Below are positions 26,097 through 36,052 of a DNA stretch of 64,000 bases, piece by piece. The notes under the pieces were generated by a model. The model worked only from the letters and a program-made list of their open reading frames with translations. It did not search any database and had not been told where the DNA came from. A program made the position numbers and the translations under genes. Origin of the DNA: Virgibacillus sp. NKC19-3 (GTDB lineage: Bacteria; Bacillota; Bacilli; Bacillales; Amphibacillaceae); NCBI RefSeq assembly GCF_019837165.1, contig NZ_JAGYHC010000001.1:3658001-3722000 (forward strand), in the 5' to 3' direction. Numbering within the stretch: the stretch's first letter is position 1; each line of letters starts with the position of its first letter.

Positions 26097-26960
26097 TTGC
26101 TAAAAGAATTAAACCTCGTGATTGACTATATTGAGGATCATTTAACGGATGACTTATCTCTTGAAGAAATTTCTAACTATGCCGGTGTTTCCGACTACCA
26201 CTTTCGAAAGATATTTTTTTATTTATCGGGATTAACGCTAAGTGAATATATTAAAAACAGAAAATTGTCGGAGGCAAATAAGGATTTATTGAATGGAGAA
26301 AAAGTAACAGATGTTGCTTTCAAATACGGTTATCAGTCCATGGATGGCTTTACTAGAGCATTTAAAAATTGGGGCGGTTTCCTGCCATCAGATGTAATTA
26401 AAAAAGGAATAAGCAAATCGTATCCCAAACTTTCATTCATCATAACTGTTAAAGGAGGAACTACGATGGAATTTAGAATTGAAGAGAAACCAGCTTTTCA
26501 TTTGGTCGGTGTAAGTAAACGCGTTCCAATGCAATTTGAAGGTGTTAATAAAGCGATTGAAGAGCTTGCAGAAAGCATTACGGATCAACAAATGGAAGAA
26601 ATGCATGCTCTACAAAATATGGAGCCGAAGAAAATCGTGAATGCTTCTTATGACGCTGACGCTAAATTTTTAAAAGAAGAAGGCGATTTAACGCATTTGA
26701 TAGGTGTTTTAACAACGAAAGATCAAGTAAGTGACCTGTTAGACAAGGTATCAGTAGAAGCCTATACGTGGGCAATATTTCCAAATGAAGGCCCATTTCC
26801 ATCTACACTACAAGAAACAATGGCAAAAACTTATTCGGAATGGCTTCCTTCTTCCGATTATGAAGTAATCGATGCCCCAACATTTTCCTTCACGAAAATG
26901 GATGAGAGCAAAAAAGATTACGCTTATAGTGAGATCTGGATTCCTGTTAGGAAAAAGTAA
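26097..26960 (+). CDS. AraC-family regulator with GyrI-like effector domain
   Basis: 287-residue transcription factor. Residues 5-105 contain two helix-turn-helix motifs of the AraC type (LSLEEISNYAGVSDYHFRKIF and KVTDVAFKYGYQSMDGFTRAF). Residues 120-287 are a GyrI-like/AraC_E_bind small-molecule domain (FRIEEKPAFHLVGVSKRV ... YAYSEIWIPVRK). This layout is common in regulators of drug export and multidrug response. The start is TTG with AAGGAGG 6 nt upstream. Its targets are unknown. Confidence 0.9.
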   Translation: MLKELNLVIDYIEDHLTDDLSLEEISNYAGVSDYHFRKIFFYLSGLTLSEYIKNRKLSEANKDLLNGEKVTDVAFKYGYQSMDGFTRAFKNWGGFLPSDVIKKGISKSYPKLSFIITVKGGTTMEFRIEEKPAFHLVGVSKRVPMQFEGVNKAIEELAESITDQQMEEMHALQNMEPKKIVNASYDADAKFLKEEGDLTHLIGVLTTKDQVSDLLDKVSVEAYTWAIFPNEGPFPSTLQETMAKTYSEWLPSSDYEVIDAPTFSFTKMDESKKDYAYSEIWIPVRKK

Positions 26961-27069
26961 AAAGGGGGAGGCATGGGGTGATCCTCATGCTTCCTATAAA
27001 GGCAAAAAAATCAGCCTCTTAAGTCTGCATCCGCCTGTTTCTAAAAATGGTCTACTTCCCTCGGGACAT

Positions 27070-27549
27070 TCAAACCATAACACCCTCAATATGAAGTAAT
27101 TGCTTTTTCATTCCGATCCCTCCAGCATACCCGGTCAAACGCTGATTTTTTCCAATAACCCTATGGCAAGGAAATATAATCGGTAGCGGATTCCTGCTAT
27201 TTGCATGCCCTATGGCCCGAATAGCTTGCGGGCGACCGATAGAACAGGCTATCTCAAAATAAGATCTTGTTTCCCCATAAGGAATTGTTTGCAATGCATC
27301 CCATACTTGCTTTTGAAATGATGTCCCCTCAAGTTCAAATGGTAGAGTAAAATCCTTTCTTTCCCCACTAAGATATTCTTGAAACTGTTGTCGAATAGGT
27401 TCTCCCAGCTCAGAGCTCTTCTTAACCGTATTGTTTTCAACAAAAAGTAACCAGTGGTAATTGGTTAAGAACACACGAGTTAGCGTCCCATTTTCCTTTA
27501 AGGCAAACCGTAAATGCCCGATAATAGTTTGACATTCATCATAAATCAT
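27070..27549 (-). CDS. adaB: Methylated-DNA-protein-cysteine methyltransferase
   Basis: 159-residue repair protein that removes methyl groups from O6-methylguanine by suicidal transfer to Cys128 in IIFPCHRVIG. The helix-turn-helix segment (GETRSYFEIACSIGRPQAIRAIGHA) includes the arginine finger. It begins 3 bp after the adaA stop, the same order as the adaA-adaB operon of Bacillus subtilis, where methylated AdaA activates both genes. Confidence 0.92.
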   Translation of the reverse strand: MIYDECQTIIGHLRFALKENGTLTRVFLTNYHWLLFVENNTVKKSSELGEPIRQQFQEYLSGERKDFTLPFELEGTSFQKQVWDALQTIPYGETRSYFEIACSIGRPQAIRAIGHANSRNPLPIIFPCHRVIGKNQRLTGYAGGIGMKKQLLHIEGVMV

Positions 27550-27552
27550 AGC

Positions 27553-28116
27553 TCAAGTCAAGTCCTTTCTATACTGTTGTGGCGTATATTGCGTTTGTTT
27601 TTTGAAAGCCTGATAAAAACTAGAGACATTTTGAAAACCTACTTCATAACAAATAGCAATAATGGACAGTTCAGTGGTTTGGAGAAGATGAACCGCTTTA
27701 TTTACACGTAGATTTTCAACGTAGCAACGGGGGGTTTTCAATGTGTACTGTTTAAAAAGCCGACTTAAATAATAGGGGCTTATGCCAATGTTTTGCGCTA
27801 TTTGCTTCAATGTCATGTTTTCCTTGTAATGCCTTTGAATATATGCCCTTGTATCATTAATAAGATCCCATTTCGGATCAAAATGCATCCTATCCGGTTG
27901 GCATCTTTTGCAAGGACGAAATCCCGCCCTCTTTGCGTCCGCTACTGTTTGAAAAAAGGTGATATTTTCTTTATTCGGGCTTTTCGATTTGCAAGAAGGA
28001 CGACAAAAAATTCCTGTTGTTTTCACCGCATAGAAAAACAGGCCGTCATAGGAATCGTCACACGCCTCAGCAATTTTTACCATTTCGCTGAAAGAAAACG
28101 TTGCATGAACAACCAT
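27553..28116 (-). CDS. adaA: Ada-type methylphosphotriester repair protein and activator
   Basis: 187-residue two-domain protein. The N-terminal Ada zinc domain has Cys38, Cys42, Cys69 and Cys72 (GIFCRPSCKSK ... CKRCQ); Cys38 accepts methyl from DNA phosphotriesters and switches the protein on. The C-terminal AraC-type domain (MTLKQIAQNIGISPYYLSRLF; IIAICYEVGFQNVSSFYQAFKKQ) binds DNA. The ATG at 28116 was chosen because AGGAGG lies 8 nt upstream; the GTG at 28125 overlaps the ribosome site. It lies 5 bp from the end of the upstream permease gene. Confidence 0.93.
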   Translation of the reverse strand: MVVHATFSFSEMVKIAEACDDSYDGLFFYAVKTTGIFCRPSCKSKSPNKENITFFQTVADAKRAGFRPCKRCQPDRMHFDPKWDLINDTRAYIQRHYKENMTLKQIAQNIGISPYYLSRLFKQYTLKTPRCYVENLRVNKAVHLLQTTELSIIAICYEVGFQNVSSFYQAFKKQTQYTPQQYRKDLT

Positions 28117-28121
28117 CTCCT

Positions 28122-29369
28122 TCACCTCCTTTTATTACAAAAACACATATAAACCACATATATAGAAACAACAATCAATGGAACAATGATGTATGACCGA
28201 AAAAACGGAATGACGAGCACACATAAGATAAAGGCGATCCATGAACACAACCAGGGCACGGTTCCTTTTCCAAATAGTTTAACACCAGCAGCCATGGAAA
28301 AAATATAAACGAGTATTCCCAAGGAAGTTGGTATAAATAAAATATCATTAAATGTGAGAGAAAGAGCACTTGTAGTGACAACTCCAGCCCCTGCGAACAG
28401 AACGACAAACAAAACCATACGTCTTGATATTTCCATTTTTGGGTGTAACACTGAAAAATAAGACGGAAATGCACCATCTCTACTTAATGAATAGCCAAGC
28501 TGCGTAAGACTTGCAACAAACGCATTTGCTGTTCCGGTACAAATGACAAAAGCAAGAATGCCAGTTAGCAATTGAGCATTTAAACCTAGCGTATCATTCA
28601 TAATAACGGCAATCGGAGATAAATTGCTTTTCTCATCACCGTATGTCCCTGTTCCAATGGTTATAAAACTAAGTGCCAGAAAAAGCACGCCTATAATGAT
28701 GGCACTAATAATGGTACTTCGAACGATGTTTTGATTTGGATGCTTAAAATTAGTCGCAAGGTTGCAAATCGCCTCCCAACCAAAAAAGGCCCAAAAAATG
28801 ACAGTTATAGCAGATCCGATTGAACCACTACCTTTAGAAAAAAAGGGGCTAAATTGATGCCAACTGATACGAGGAATAGCCAATACAATCGTTATGATTA
28901 ACAGAAAAAATAAACATCCACTTAACAATAGGGCGACTTTACCACTTACTTGAATGCCATAATAGTTCGTGATTCCAGCAATAGCCAATATCAACATGGC
29001 AGAAAACGTTATTTGAATCTGAGAAAAATCAAAGGCATTTCCTAAATAATAAGCACCTGTTAACGCAACGATGGTCTGTCCAACTGCTGCTGTGACAAAA
29101 TAGAACCAACCTATTATATTACCTGCATGCTCCCCAAATGAATATCGTACAAAAGTAGCAGCCCCTCCAGCGTCCGGATACGCTCTTGCTAAACAAGCAA
29201 ACGAGTAAGCCAATGGGAAACTAATCATGATCACAATCATCCAAGATAATATGGATGCCGGTCCGGCTATGGAGGCCGTAACACCAGATAAAAAAAGCAC
29301 GCCTGATCCTAATACGGCCGCAATATATAAAGCGATACCTTGAGTTAATCCAATGGATGGACGTTGCAT
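28122..29369 (-). CDS. APC-superfamily amino-acid transporter (YjeH-like)
   Basis: 415-residue membrane protein with about 12 segments, of the amino acid-polyamine-organocation family. The N-terminus (LTQGIALYIAAVLGSGVLFLSGVTASIAGPAS) carries the unwound first helix GSG motif; ARAYPDAGGAATFVRYSFG is the conserved second loop. It resembles YjeH of E. coli, an exporter of methionine and branched-chain amino acids, so export is possible. Its stop lies just before adaA, so adaA-adaB may be co-transcribed with it. Confidence 0.85.
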   Translation of the reverse strand: MQRPSIGLTQGIALYIAAVLGSGVLFLSGVTASIAGPASILSWMIVIMISFPLAYSFACLARAYPDAGGAATFVRYSFGEHAGNIIGWFYFVTAAVGQTIVALTGAYYLGNAFDFSQIQITFSAMLILAIAGITNYYGIQVSGKVALLLSGCLFFLLIITIVLAIPRISWHQFSPFFSKGSGSIGSAITVIFWAFFGWEAICNLATNFKHPNQNIVRSTIISAIIIGVLFLALSFITIGTGTYGDEKSNLSPIAVIMNDTLGLNAQLLTGILAFVICTGTANAFVASLTQLGYSLSRDGAFPSYFSVLHPKMEISRRMVLFVVLFAGAGVVTTSALSLTFNDILFIPTSLGILVYIFSMAAGVKLFGKGTVPWLCSWIAFILCVLVIPFFRSYIIVPLIVVSIYVVYMCFCNKRR

Positions 29370-29591
29370 GTAGACACCTCATTTCTACATGCAGTATAGC
29401 AATCAAGGATTAACGTACGCTTCCGGATTTTTGCGATTCAATTTGGTGAATTTGCAAGTTTTTAATGAAAAATGAACAAACGCACCATTCATTTGGTTTT
29501 TATGGGTGTTACTTTCTCCATTTTAACACCTCTTTTAGTTCGTTCATTACACCATAACTGGAAGTTCCATAAGGATAAGACAATTATTCTA

Positions 29592-30047
29592 CTATCGTGC
29601 CAGTGTTTTAACCATCTTCACAATTTCTTCTTCATATCCGAAGTGTTTATAAAAATGAAGTGCATGATCATTTGCTTTGAATACATCTAAAACGATTTGT
29701 TTACACTCTTTATCTAAGCACCACTTCTCTGCTTTATCCATCAACATTTTTCCTATTCCTTTACCCTCACCTGCACTAGTTACTGCAATCGCTGAAATAT
29801 AAGCTACTTTATCATTTGTGAAATAATCCCTGTCTGTTGTTAATTCTACGTATCCTAGAAGCGCATCACCATCTTCAACCACAAAAATATCTGATGTACG
29901 AGATGCGACAGCCCTTTTTGCTAACTCTAATTGTTTTTGTTCCATATCCTCCCGGTTCCTATATTCCATAAATGGAATATCACTAAAACGATCAGATAGG
30001 CTGATTATGCTGTCTTTATCCCTTTCCTGATATGGCCTAATATGCAT
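29592..30047 (-). CDS. GNAT N-acetyltransferase
   Basis: 151-residue acetyl-CoA-dependent transferase. The acetyl-CoA loop VTSAGEGKGIGKMLMDKAEKWC (motif A, around 85-108) and the C-terminal VFKANDHALHFYKHFGYEEE (motif B) are clear. The substrate is unknown. It stands alone, with a degenerate Nudix fragment upstream. Confidence 0.85.
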   Translation of the reverse strand: MHIRPYQERDKDSIISLSDRFSDIPFMEYRNREDMEQKQLELAKRAVASRTSDIFVVEDGDALLGYVELTTDRDYFTNDKVAYISAIAVTSAGEGKGIGKMLMDKAEKWCLDKECKQIVLDVFKANDHALHFYKHFGYEEEIVKMVKTLAR

Positions 30048-30108
30048 ATGTCTTTCACCCCCTATTAAAAATTTTCTGTTTTATATCATGTACAACGTTA
30101 AGCTCTGT

Positions 30109-30250
30109 TTAGTTTTGATATGTATAAGGAATAGACTGTCCGATAAGTACTTCTACACCATGAACATGATACGCGCTTGTCCAGGATCTACCATTGAATG
30201 TCACCTACATGGTTTTGTATGATGGCATAGACGACATCGATCCTTTTCAT
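30109..30250 (-). pseudogene. Nudix hydrolase remnant with internal deletion
   Basis: The minus strand opens with MKRIDVVYAIIQNHVGD, a typical Nudix N-terminus, and reaches a stop after 20 codons. In another frame the next bases read TSAYHVHGVEVLIGQSIPYT, typical of the C-terminus of Bacillus Nudix proteins (YHPxGVExLL...PYT). The entire Nudix box region (about 100 codons) is missing. Only 142 bp remain. Confidence 0.65.
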
Positions 30251-30384
30251 CAAATCACCTTCATCTTGTTCTAATCTGAAATCCTTAGGAAGATTATTAA
30301 CTCATCCATGTTAATAATTTACTTTTTGACTATTTACTATAAAAACACACTAACTATAACAAAAAGCGCCTGAACTCACCTATA

Positions 30385-31089
30385 TTACGGTCCTTCATAC
30401 GGAGGATTTACATAATGGTCTGCAAATTCCTCTTTGTACGGACTATTGGATTGAAGAATTCTCTCTGAGGCTGACTGCGTATCATAGGCTGTTACTCTGA
30501 AGTCAATTTCGTCTCCCAATATAACCCAACATGCTCCGCTCGCCCTACTCTGCAAACCGACACTCCCCGCATTGACAACACGTTTTTCTCCTACTCTGCG
30601 ATCAAATTGAATATGTGTATGTCCACAAACAATTATATCTTGCTCAACGTTTTCAAGCATTGAACCAAGTTCACTATCGGTTGTATTCAATCGAATAGCT
30701 TCTTCATCACTTCGAGGTGATCCATGAACAAACAGGACTTTTCCTAAACCGGCCATTTCTATTTCTTCTTTCTCCGGCAAATTTTTAAGAAAGTGCAACT
30801 GTTCATCTGTTAGCTGGTCCGCACACCAGTGATTCATATCAGTAACGAAGTCATCCAACCCTTTTTCTTTCCCATACCGATGAGCAACTTCCCGGTCTGC
30901 ATTTCCCTTAATAAAAGTGAACACTTCTTTATAATCAAACAAAAGGTCCATAACTTGCCTTGGTTCCGGTCCCCAAGCCAAATTACCTCCAACAATTACT
31001 TTCTCCACGTTGCTATCCCTTATCTCTTGAAGCACGGCTTCGAGAGCAAAAAAGTTTCCATGAATATCATAAATAGCTGCTACCCTCAT
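30385..31089 (-). CDS. Calcineurin-like metallophosphoesterase with Asp-to-Asn substitution
   Basis: 234-residue YfcE-like phosphoesterase. Metal ligands D8-x-H10 (YDIHGN), GNAD, VHGSPRS and CGHTHIQFD are in place. The usual second-motif GGD reads GGN (Asn36, codon AAT) in VGGNLAWGPEPRQV; that Asp normally bridges the two metals. Activity may be altered or the metal preference changed. It lies 35 bp upstream of nothing obvious on its strand and follows the HAD gene at 31125-31793, with which it may form an operon. Confidence 0.85.
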   Translation of the reverse strand: MRVAAIYDIHGNFFALEAVLQEIRDSNVEKVIVGGNLAWGPEPRQVMDLLFDYKEVFTFIKGNADREVAHRYGKEKGLDDFVTDMNHWCADQLTDEQLHFLKNLPEKEEIEMAGLGKVLFVHGSPRSDEEAIRLNTTDSELGSMLENVEQDIIVCGHTHIQFDRRVGEKRVVNAGSVGLQSRASGACWVILGDEIDFRVTAYDTQSASERILQSNSPYKEEFADHYVNPPYEGP

Positions 31090-31124
31090 TTAATCGACCT
31101 CCTATACCCCCGATGTGATTTGAC

Positions 31125-31793
31125 TTATCGGCTATTTAATTCATCTATAATTAGAGGTATTTTTGCTAAACCCTCCACTACATAATCAGCCTCCACTTTA
31201 TTCCATTGGTCATCTTTTTTCCAGATGCTTTTCATCCCAACATTCTGGGCAGCCTTCACATCTTTTTCTGGATGGTCGCCAACAAAAACACATTCAGTAG
31301 GTAAAACGTTTAACTCATCTGAAGCATTTTTGAATAGTTGTGGATCAGGTTTTTTCATACCCTCCCATTCGGATATAAGGATTGTTTCAAAATAGTTTTG
31401 AATCTCTAAAGCTCTGATATTATCCATTTGAAATTGTCCTTTGCCGTTTGTAATCATACCAAGGACAAGACCACTATGCTTCAACTTTTTCAATATCCCA
31501 ATGAGGTCAGGGAACGGAACGCAACTATCTTTAAAATTCCTCACATAATCTTGAAGCAATTCCTCCCAGGTCAATCCTGAAATATCAAATTCATTCGTTA
31601 ACTGTTGATACACTTTATCCTTCCATACGTGCCCTCGATCATCAAGTTCTATAAATCTTGTTATATATTGGTCTTTTGCCACATGTCTTAACCACTTATT
31701 TAAACGTTTATACTGCTTGTCAACAAATATCTTCACTGACTCATCCCGATTCAGCAACGTTCCATCTAAATCAAATATGGCAGCCTTAATCAT
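31125..31793 (-). CDS. HAD-superfamily hydrolase (phosphatase-type)
   Basis: 222-residue haloacid-dehalogenase-like hydrolase. Motif I DLDGT (8-12) carries the nucleophile Asp8 and acid/base Asp10; motif II is MITNG; motif III Lys is in MKKPDPQLF; motif IV is VFVGDHPEKDV. The helical cap lies between residues 16 and 85. It is of the pyrophosphatase/phosphoglycolate phosphatase-like class; substrate not known. It lies between the metallophosphoesterase and DinB genes on the same strand. Confidence 0.88.
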   Translation of the reverse strand: MIKAAIFDLDGTLLNRDESVKIFVDKQYKRLNKWLRHVAKDQYITRFIELDDRGHVWKDKVYQQLTNEFDISGLTWEELLQDYVRNFKDSCVPFPDLIGILKKLKHSGLVLGMITNGKGQFQMDNIRALEIQNYFETILISEWEGMKKPDPQLFKNASDELNVLPTECVFVGDHPEKDVKAAQNVGMKSIWKKDDQWNKVEADYVVEGLAKIPLIIDELNSR

Positions 31794-31855
31794 TTCTCAA
31801 CCCCACACCCCTGCAGCAAAAGTTATTTCCTTTTGTTCCCTTTTCTTAAACAAGA

Positions 31856-32311
31856 TCATCCTTTTACACCGTCTTTCGCGTTCCATGATCCTTGTAATTT
31901 TCGGATATACAGGATCTGTCCGGTATGGTAGGTTGTGTGCAGGGTCAGATGAGCAAGCTCAGGTGCAAACTCCTCGAGTTTATCGGAGTCAGATGCCTCG
32001 ACAACATTCTTCCATTCCACCATAATCGTATTTAATCGTTGAACCGCTTCATTCCAATCTAATGCTGCTTTGTTTCGAAAGGTATTATCATCTGTATTTC
32101 TTTCGTTTGGTATGTCTTTAAACCGATTTAAATACCGCTGATTATAGAATAGGAGATGATTTACCTCCTCAAAAATAGAGTTATTTGTCTCATTCGGTTT
32201 CCAATTTGCTTGTTCTTCCGTTAGACCATCAATAGCGTTTCGTAACGATACAAACCACGTGTTTTCCTGAAACGTATTTAGCTGTGCTAAGAAAATATCT
32301 TTAACATCCAT
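31856..32311 (-). CDS. DinB family protein
   Basis: 151-residue four-helix-bundle protein of the DinB/YfiT-like superfamily. The metal-binding histidine triad is present: His52 (NHLLFYNQRY), His124 and His128 (LTLHTTYHTGQI). Some relatives are thiol-dependent transferases; many are uncharacterised. It is in the same orientation as the HAD gene 60 bp downstream. Confidence 0.87.
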   Translation of the reverse strand: MDVKDIFLAQLNTFQENTWFVSLRNAIDGLTEEQANWKPNETNNSIFEEVNHLLFYNQRYLNRFKDIPNERNTDDNTFRNKAALDWNEAVQRLNTIMVEWKNVVEASDSDKLEEFAPELAHLTLHTTYHTGQILYIRKLQGSWNAKDGVKG

Positions 32312-32505
32312 CCTTTTTCTAACCTCCCCTTTATTGAAGCAATATTCTCATCGATCCACTCCTATAAGTATTCGACAACAACCGAATATATCCTTCTTGC
32401 CACTACAACCTTATTCTTTATCTATGAAAAAAATCTGCAAATGTCCCTTCAACGATATGTACCCATCTTTATTTACATTCACTTCAAAAATGAATAGCAA
32501 GCAAA

Positions 32506-32532
32506 TGGGCGCCCCCTTATGGAGAACGCCCA
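32506..32532 (-). terminator. Putative terminator of ileS
   Basis: GC-rich hairpin GGGCG ... CGCCC with additional inner pairs, about 50 bp after the ileS stop on the minus strand, followed by a moderately T-rich tract. Confidence 0.55.
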
Positions 32533-32579
32533 CGTTAGCAAAGTCATATGGATAAAACCGGTTATCTTCCTAGGCTATA

Positions 32580-35500
32580 TCATGTTAAAGCAGTAATCTC
32601 CATACCCACCGTCTCCTTATCCAACTTCACATATTTCATACCTTGCGTTTTGTTGAAGGTAATACTTTTAACCAGCAGGTTACTTTCTAAGAGCCCGTTA
32701 TACTGTTCGATTACTGCTTTCAACGACCCACTCACATCAAAAGTTAGATTTACCCGAGATTCAACAGATAAATTTAATTCCTTACGATACTGTTGAACAG
32801 ATCGAATGAGTTCCCGGGCAAGGCCCTCTTTGTAAAGTGCATCATTTATCTTTGTGTTTAAAAAGACAGCATAATATTCATTGGAAGCCATCTCTGTTTC
32901 CTTCCGGGTGATTTGGTTAATGCGTAAATCCTCCTTTTCGATACGCAATGAATCTCCGGTCTGCGTTTTTGTCTCGAAATAACCTTGTTCTACAACCTTT
33001 TTGGCCTCTTCCTCATTTAATTGTTGCAATTCTTTTTGAACGATCCCTACCTGCTTACCAAGCTTTGGTCCTGCTGTTGGGAAATTTAATGTAATCTCAT
33101 ACCGAACAGCTCCCCCGGCATTTTCTTTGAAATAAACCTGCTTTACATTAATCTCTTCCTCAATGATATAACGGTAGTTCGACAAAAAAGACGTATACCT
33201 CTCATCCCCAACCACTGTTAACTCAGAAAGTGGTTGTTTTGTTTTGATGTTGGATGCGTTACGAGCGTGACGAGCAAGTTCCACTACCTGTAGCACCCCA
33301 TCCATTTCCTGCTCAAGCTCCTGATTCATTAGCTTTTCTACAGGTTTAGGAAAATCAGCCAAGTGTACACTTTCATCGGTCAAATTAGTATGAATATCCT
33401 CCGTTACAAATGGCATAAATGGAGCCAACAGTTTACTCGTTGTTCTTAATATCTCATATAAGGTATGGAAGGCAGCCAATTTATCATCATTCATTCCTTC
33501 GCTCCAAAAACGGGCACGGGAACGACGGATATACCAATTACTAACTTGTTCAACAAAATTGGAAAGTTCCCTTGCTGCAGCAGTGAAATCATAATGGTCA
33601 AGATCCTTCCTTACTCCTTTGGTAACGGTATGAAGGCGTGAGATCACCCACTTATCCAATAATGATTTTTCACCCTGAGGATGCTTATCCGGATTAAATT
33701 GATCAATTTCTGCATATAACGTGAAGAAAGCATGAATATTCACCAATGTGTCGACCATCTTGGACTTCGCCTGGCTAACAATATTCGCTGAAAAACGTTT
33801 ATTGTTCCATGGAGCACTGTCGGCAAGAAGGGACCAACGCAGCGCATCTGCACCATACTTCTCCACAAGTTCCATTGGGTTTATAACGTTACCTTTACTC
33901 TTTGACATTTTACGCCCGTTCTCATCCAAAATATGTCCGAGTGATAAGACACGTTTATAGGCTGGTTTTCCGGTAAATAAAGAAGATACCATTAGCAGGC
34001 TATAGAACCAGCCACGGGTTTGATCTACCCCTTCAGCAATAACGTCAGCAGGAAATTGTTTTTCAAATAACGCTTGATTTTCAAATGGATAATGGTACTG
34101 TGCAAATGGCATAGAACCACTATCAAACCACACATCGATAACCTCTTTTGTACGTTCCATATCTCCTTGGCAAACAGGACATCTTAAGATAACTTCATCC
34201 ACGTATGGTTTATGAAGTTCTAGATCTTTAGGAACATTACTTTTCGCATGATCCTTAAGGTCCTGAATACTCTCAGGTGCGTGTTGATGGTCACAATTGT
34301 TACAAATCCATACATTTAACGGTGTTCCCCAATAACGATTACGGCCTATATTCCAATCCACCATATTTTCAAGGAATTTCCCAAAACGGCCATGCTTCAT
34401 GTGTTCCGGGTGCCAATGTATGGATTCATTATTAGCAATGACGCTTTCCTTCATGGCAGTTGCTTTAATAAACCAGCCCTCCATCGCATAATAAATGAGG
34501 GGAGAATCACACCGCCAGCAATGGGGATAACTGTGTTCGTATTTTTCTTTGGAAAATAATACATCTTGTTCTGCTAACATTTTTATTATTTTTACATCAC
34601 AATCTTTCGCGAATTCCCCGGCTAGAGGTGGAATAGCATCCGTGTAGCAACCAGCTTCGTCGACGACATTTATAAAATCGAGACCCTTCGCTTTCATTGC
34701 TTGATAATCATCTTCCCCATGCGCAGGTGCTACATGAACGATCCCTGTACCACTTTCATCTGTGACAAAATCTGCATCTATTACTTCATAACCTCGATTT
34801 ATATTGAAGAAGTTGAATGGCGGGACATAAGAAAGACCAACGAGCTCACTGCCTTTATGCTGACTAACAATTTCATATTCACCGTCCATGGTCTGATCTA
34901 CAAGGTTTTTAGCAATAATATATACATTACCTTCTTGCTTTACCTTAAGATAATTTAATTCTTTATGGACGGCTAAAGCTACGTTAGCAGGCAGTGTCCA
35001 TGGTGTTGTGGTCCATCCCAAAAAATACTCATTTTCTGTTCCATATACTTTAAACTTAGCTGTTGCAGATAAATCTTTTACGTCTTTATAACCTTGAGCA
35101 ACTTCATGCGAGCTTAAAGAGGTTTGGCAACTTGGACAATAAGGCGTAACTCGATGTCCTCGGTCCAGCAGACCTTTTTTGTGAATCGTGGACAGGATAT
35201 ACCAAACACTTTCCATATATTCATTTTGAAGCGTTATATATGGATCATCCATATCAATCCAATAACCGATCGCCTCTGTAAACGTCCGCCACTCTCTTTC
35301 ATAATCAAAAACACTCTTCTTACATTCTTCAATGAAATTTTCTACACCATAATTCTCAATTTCCTTTTTTCCGGAGATTCCAATCTTCTTCTCCACACCA
35401 AGTTCAACTGGGAGACCATGTGTATCCCATCCCGCTTTACGAATAACCTGATACCCTTGCATCGTTTTATAACGCGCAATAAAATCTTTCATCACACGCC

Positions 35501-35678
35501 CTAAAACATGCCCAGCATGCGGAAGTCCATTAGCGGTTGGCGGCCCTTCATAAAATACAAAAGTTTCATTTCCCTCCCGATTGGTGATAGACGTTTGGAA
35601 CGTGCCTTCATTTTCCCAAAGATCCTTCAACCGATTTTCACGCTGTGAAGGTGCTTCACTTCCATTTGCCTTCTTCAT
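32580..35678 (-). CDS. ileS: Isoleucyl-tRNA synthetase, type 2 (eukaryote-like)
   Basis: 1032-residue class I aminoacyl-tRNA synthetase charging tRNA-Ile. The HIGH motif is HAGH (54-57) in [27 protein letters not shown] is intact. Length and sequence ([35 protein letters not shown]) place it in the IleRS2 group rather than the roughly 920-residue IleRS1 usual in Bacillus; IleRS2 enzymes are known for low mupirocin sensitivity. The start was set at 35678: GAGG precedes it, and upstream in-frame codons lie in the T-box terminator region. A housekeeping IleRS1 is likely elsewhere in the genome, but that cannot be seen here. Confidence 0.95.
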   Translation of the reverse strand: MKKANGSEAPSQRENRLKDLWENEGTFQTSITNREGNETFVFYEGPPTANGLPHAGHVLGRVMKDFIARYKTMQGYQVIRKAGWDTHGLPVELGVEKKIGISGKKEIENYGVENFIEECKKSVFDYEREWRTFTEAIGYWIDMDDPYITLQNEYMESVWYILSTIHKKGLLDRGHRVTPYCPSCQTSLSSHEVAQGYKDVKDLSATAKFKVYGTENEYFLGWTTTPWTLPANVALAVHKELNYLKVKQEGNVYIIAKNLVDQTMDGEYEIVSQHKGSELVGLSYVPPFNFFNINRGYEVIDADFVTDESGTGIVHVAPAHGEDDYQAMKAKGLDFINVVDEAGCYTDAIPPLAGEFAKDCDVKIIKMLAEQDVLFSKEKYEHSYPHCWRCDSPLIYYAMEGWFIKATAMKESVIANNESIHWHPEHMKHGRFGKFLENMVDWNIGRNRYWGTPLNVWICNNCDHQHAPESIQDLKDHAKSNVPKDLELHKPYVDEVILRCPVCQGDMERTKEVIDVWFDSGSMPFAQYHYPFENQALFEKQFPADVIAEGVDQTRGWFYSLLMVSSLFTGKPAYKRVLSLGHILDENGRKMSKSKGNVINPMELVEKYGADALRWSLLADSAPWNNKRFSANIVSQAKSKMVDTLVNIHAFFTLYAEIDQFNPDKHPQGEKSLLDKWVISRLHTVTKGVRKDLDHYDFTAAARELSNFVEQVSNWYIRRSRARFWSEGMNDDKLAAFHTLYEILRTTSKLLAPFMPFVTEDIHTNLTDESVHLADFPKPVEKLMNQELEQEMDGVLQVVELARHARNASNIKTKQPLSELTVVGDERYTSFLSNYRYIIEEEINVKQVYFKENAGGAVRYEITLNFPTAGPKLGKQVGIVQKELQQLNEEEAKKVVEQGYFETKTQTGDSLRIEKEDLRINQITRKETEMASNEYYAVFLNTKINDALYKEGLARELIRSVQQYRKELNLSVESRVNLTFDVSGSLKAVIEQYNGLLESNLLVKSITFNKTQGMKYVKLDKETVGMEITALT

Positions 35679-35704
35679 TTCCTCACTCCTCATTTTTCTT
35701 GGTA

Positions 35705-35995
35705 AAAAAACACAAAAACTCGCCCCTATCAATTAGGGACGAGTTTCACCCGTGCTACCACCCTGATTCCGGATATCATTTGTTAAAAAGATTCTCCAGC
35801 ACTCATGCAACGTACCATTATACGCGATCCTTGTAACGGTGGATTTCCGGAAAAGCTTAAAACAAACCTTCAGCTTTTCTTCTCGGAGAGGATTTTCAAC
35901 ACAAACTGAACATTGGCTTTCACCATGATGCCAACTCTCTATGGAACAGACCTTATGCCTACTCGTTCTCGTCAACGAATTTAAACGATTAATAT
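35705..35995 (-). promoter_or_regulatory. T-box leader (isoleucine, AUC specifier)
   Basis: Leader of about 290 nt upstream of ileS. Stem I features AGAACGAGTAGGC, an AGAGAG-GG segment and GGTGAAAGCC are visible. The specifier-loop sequence GAAAATCCTC places ATC (Ile) at 35891-35893. The T-box AGGGTGGTAGCACGGGT (around 35746-35763) is followed by the terminator AACTCGTCCCT / AGGGGCGAGTTTTT. Uncharged tRNA-Ile is expected to stabilise the antiterminator and allow transcription. Confidence 0.95.
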
Positions 35996-36052
35996 TGAAA
36001 TTAGGATATAGGATATGCAAAAGAATGTCAAGGTTGAAGCATGAGAACCTAT

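Noticed and set aside
29472-29690. 72-codon plus-strand ORF
   Set aside because: It overlaps the GNAT gene on the other strand, has no ribosome site and no family resemblance.
35679-35732. Upstream extension of ileS ([13 protein letters not shown]...)
   Set aside because: The extra codons lie in the T-box terminator and its downstream spacer; the true start has its own ribosome site at 35678.
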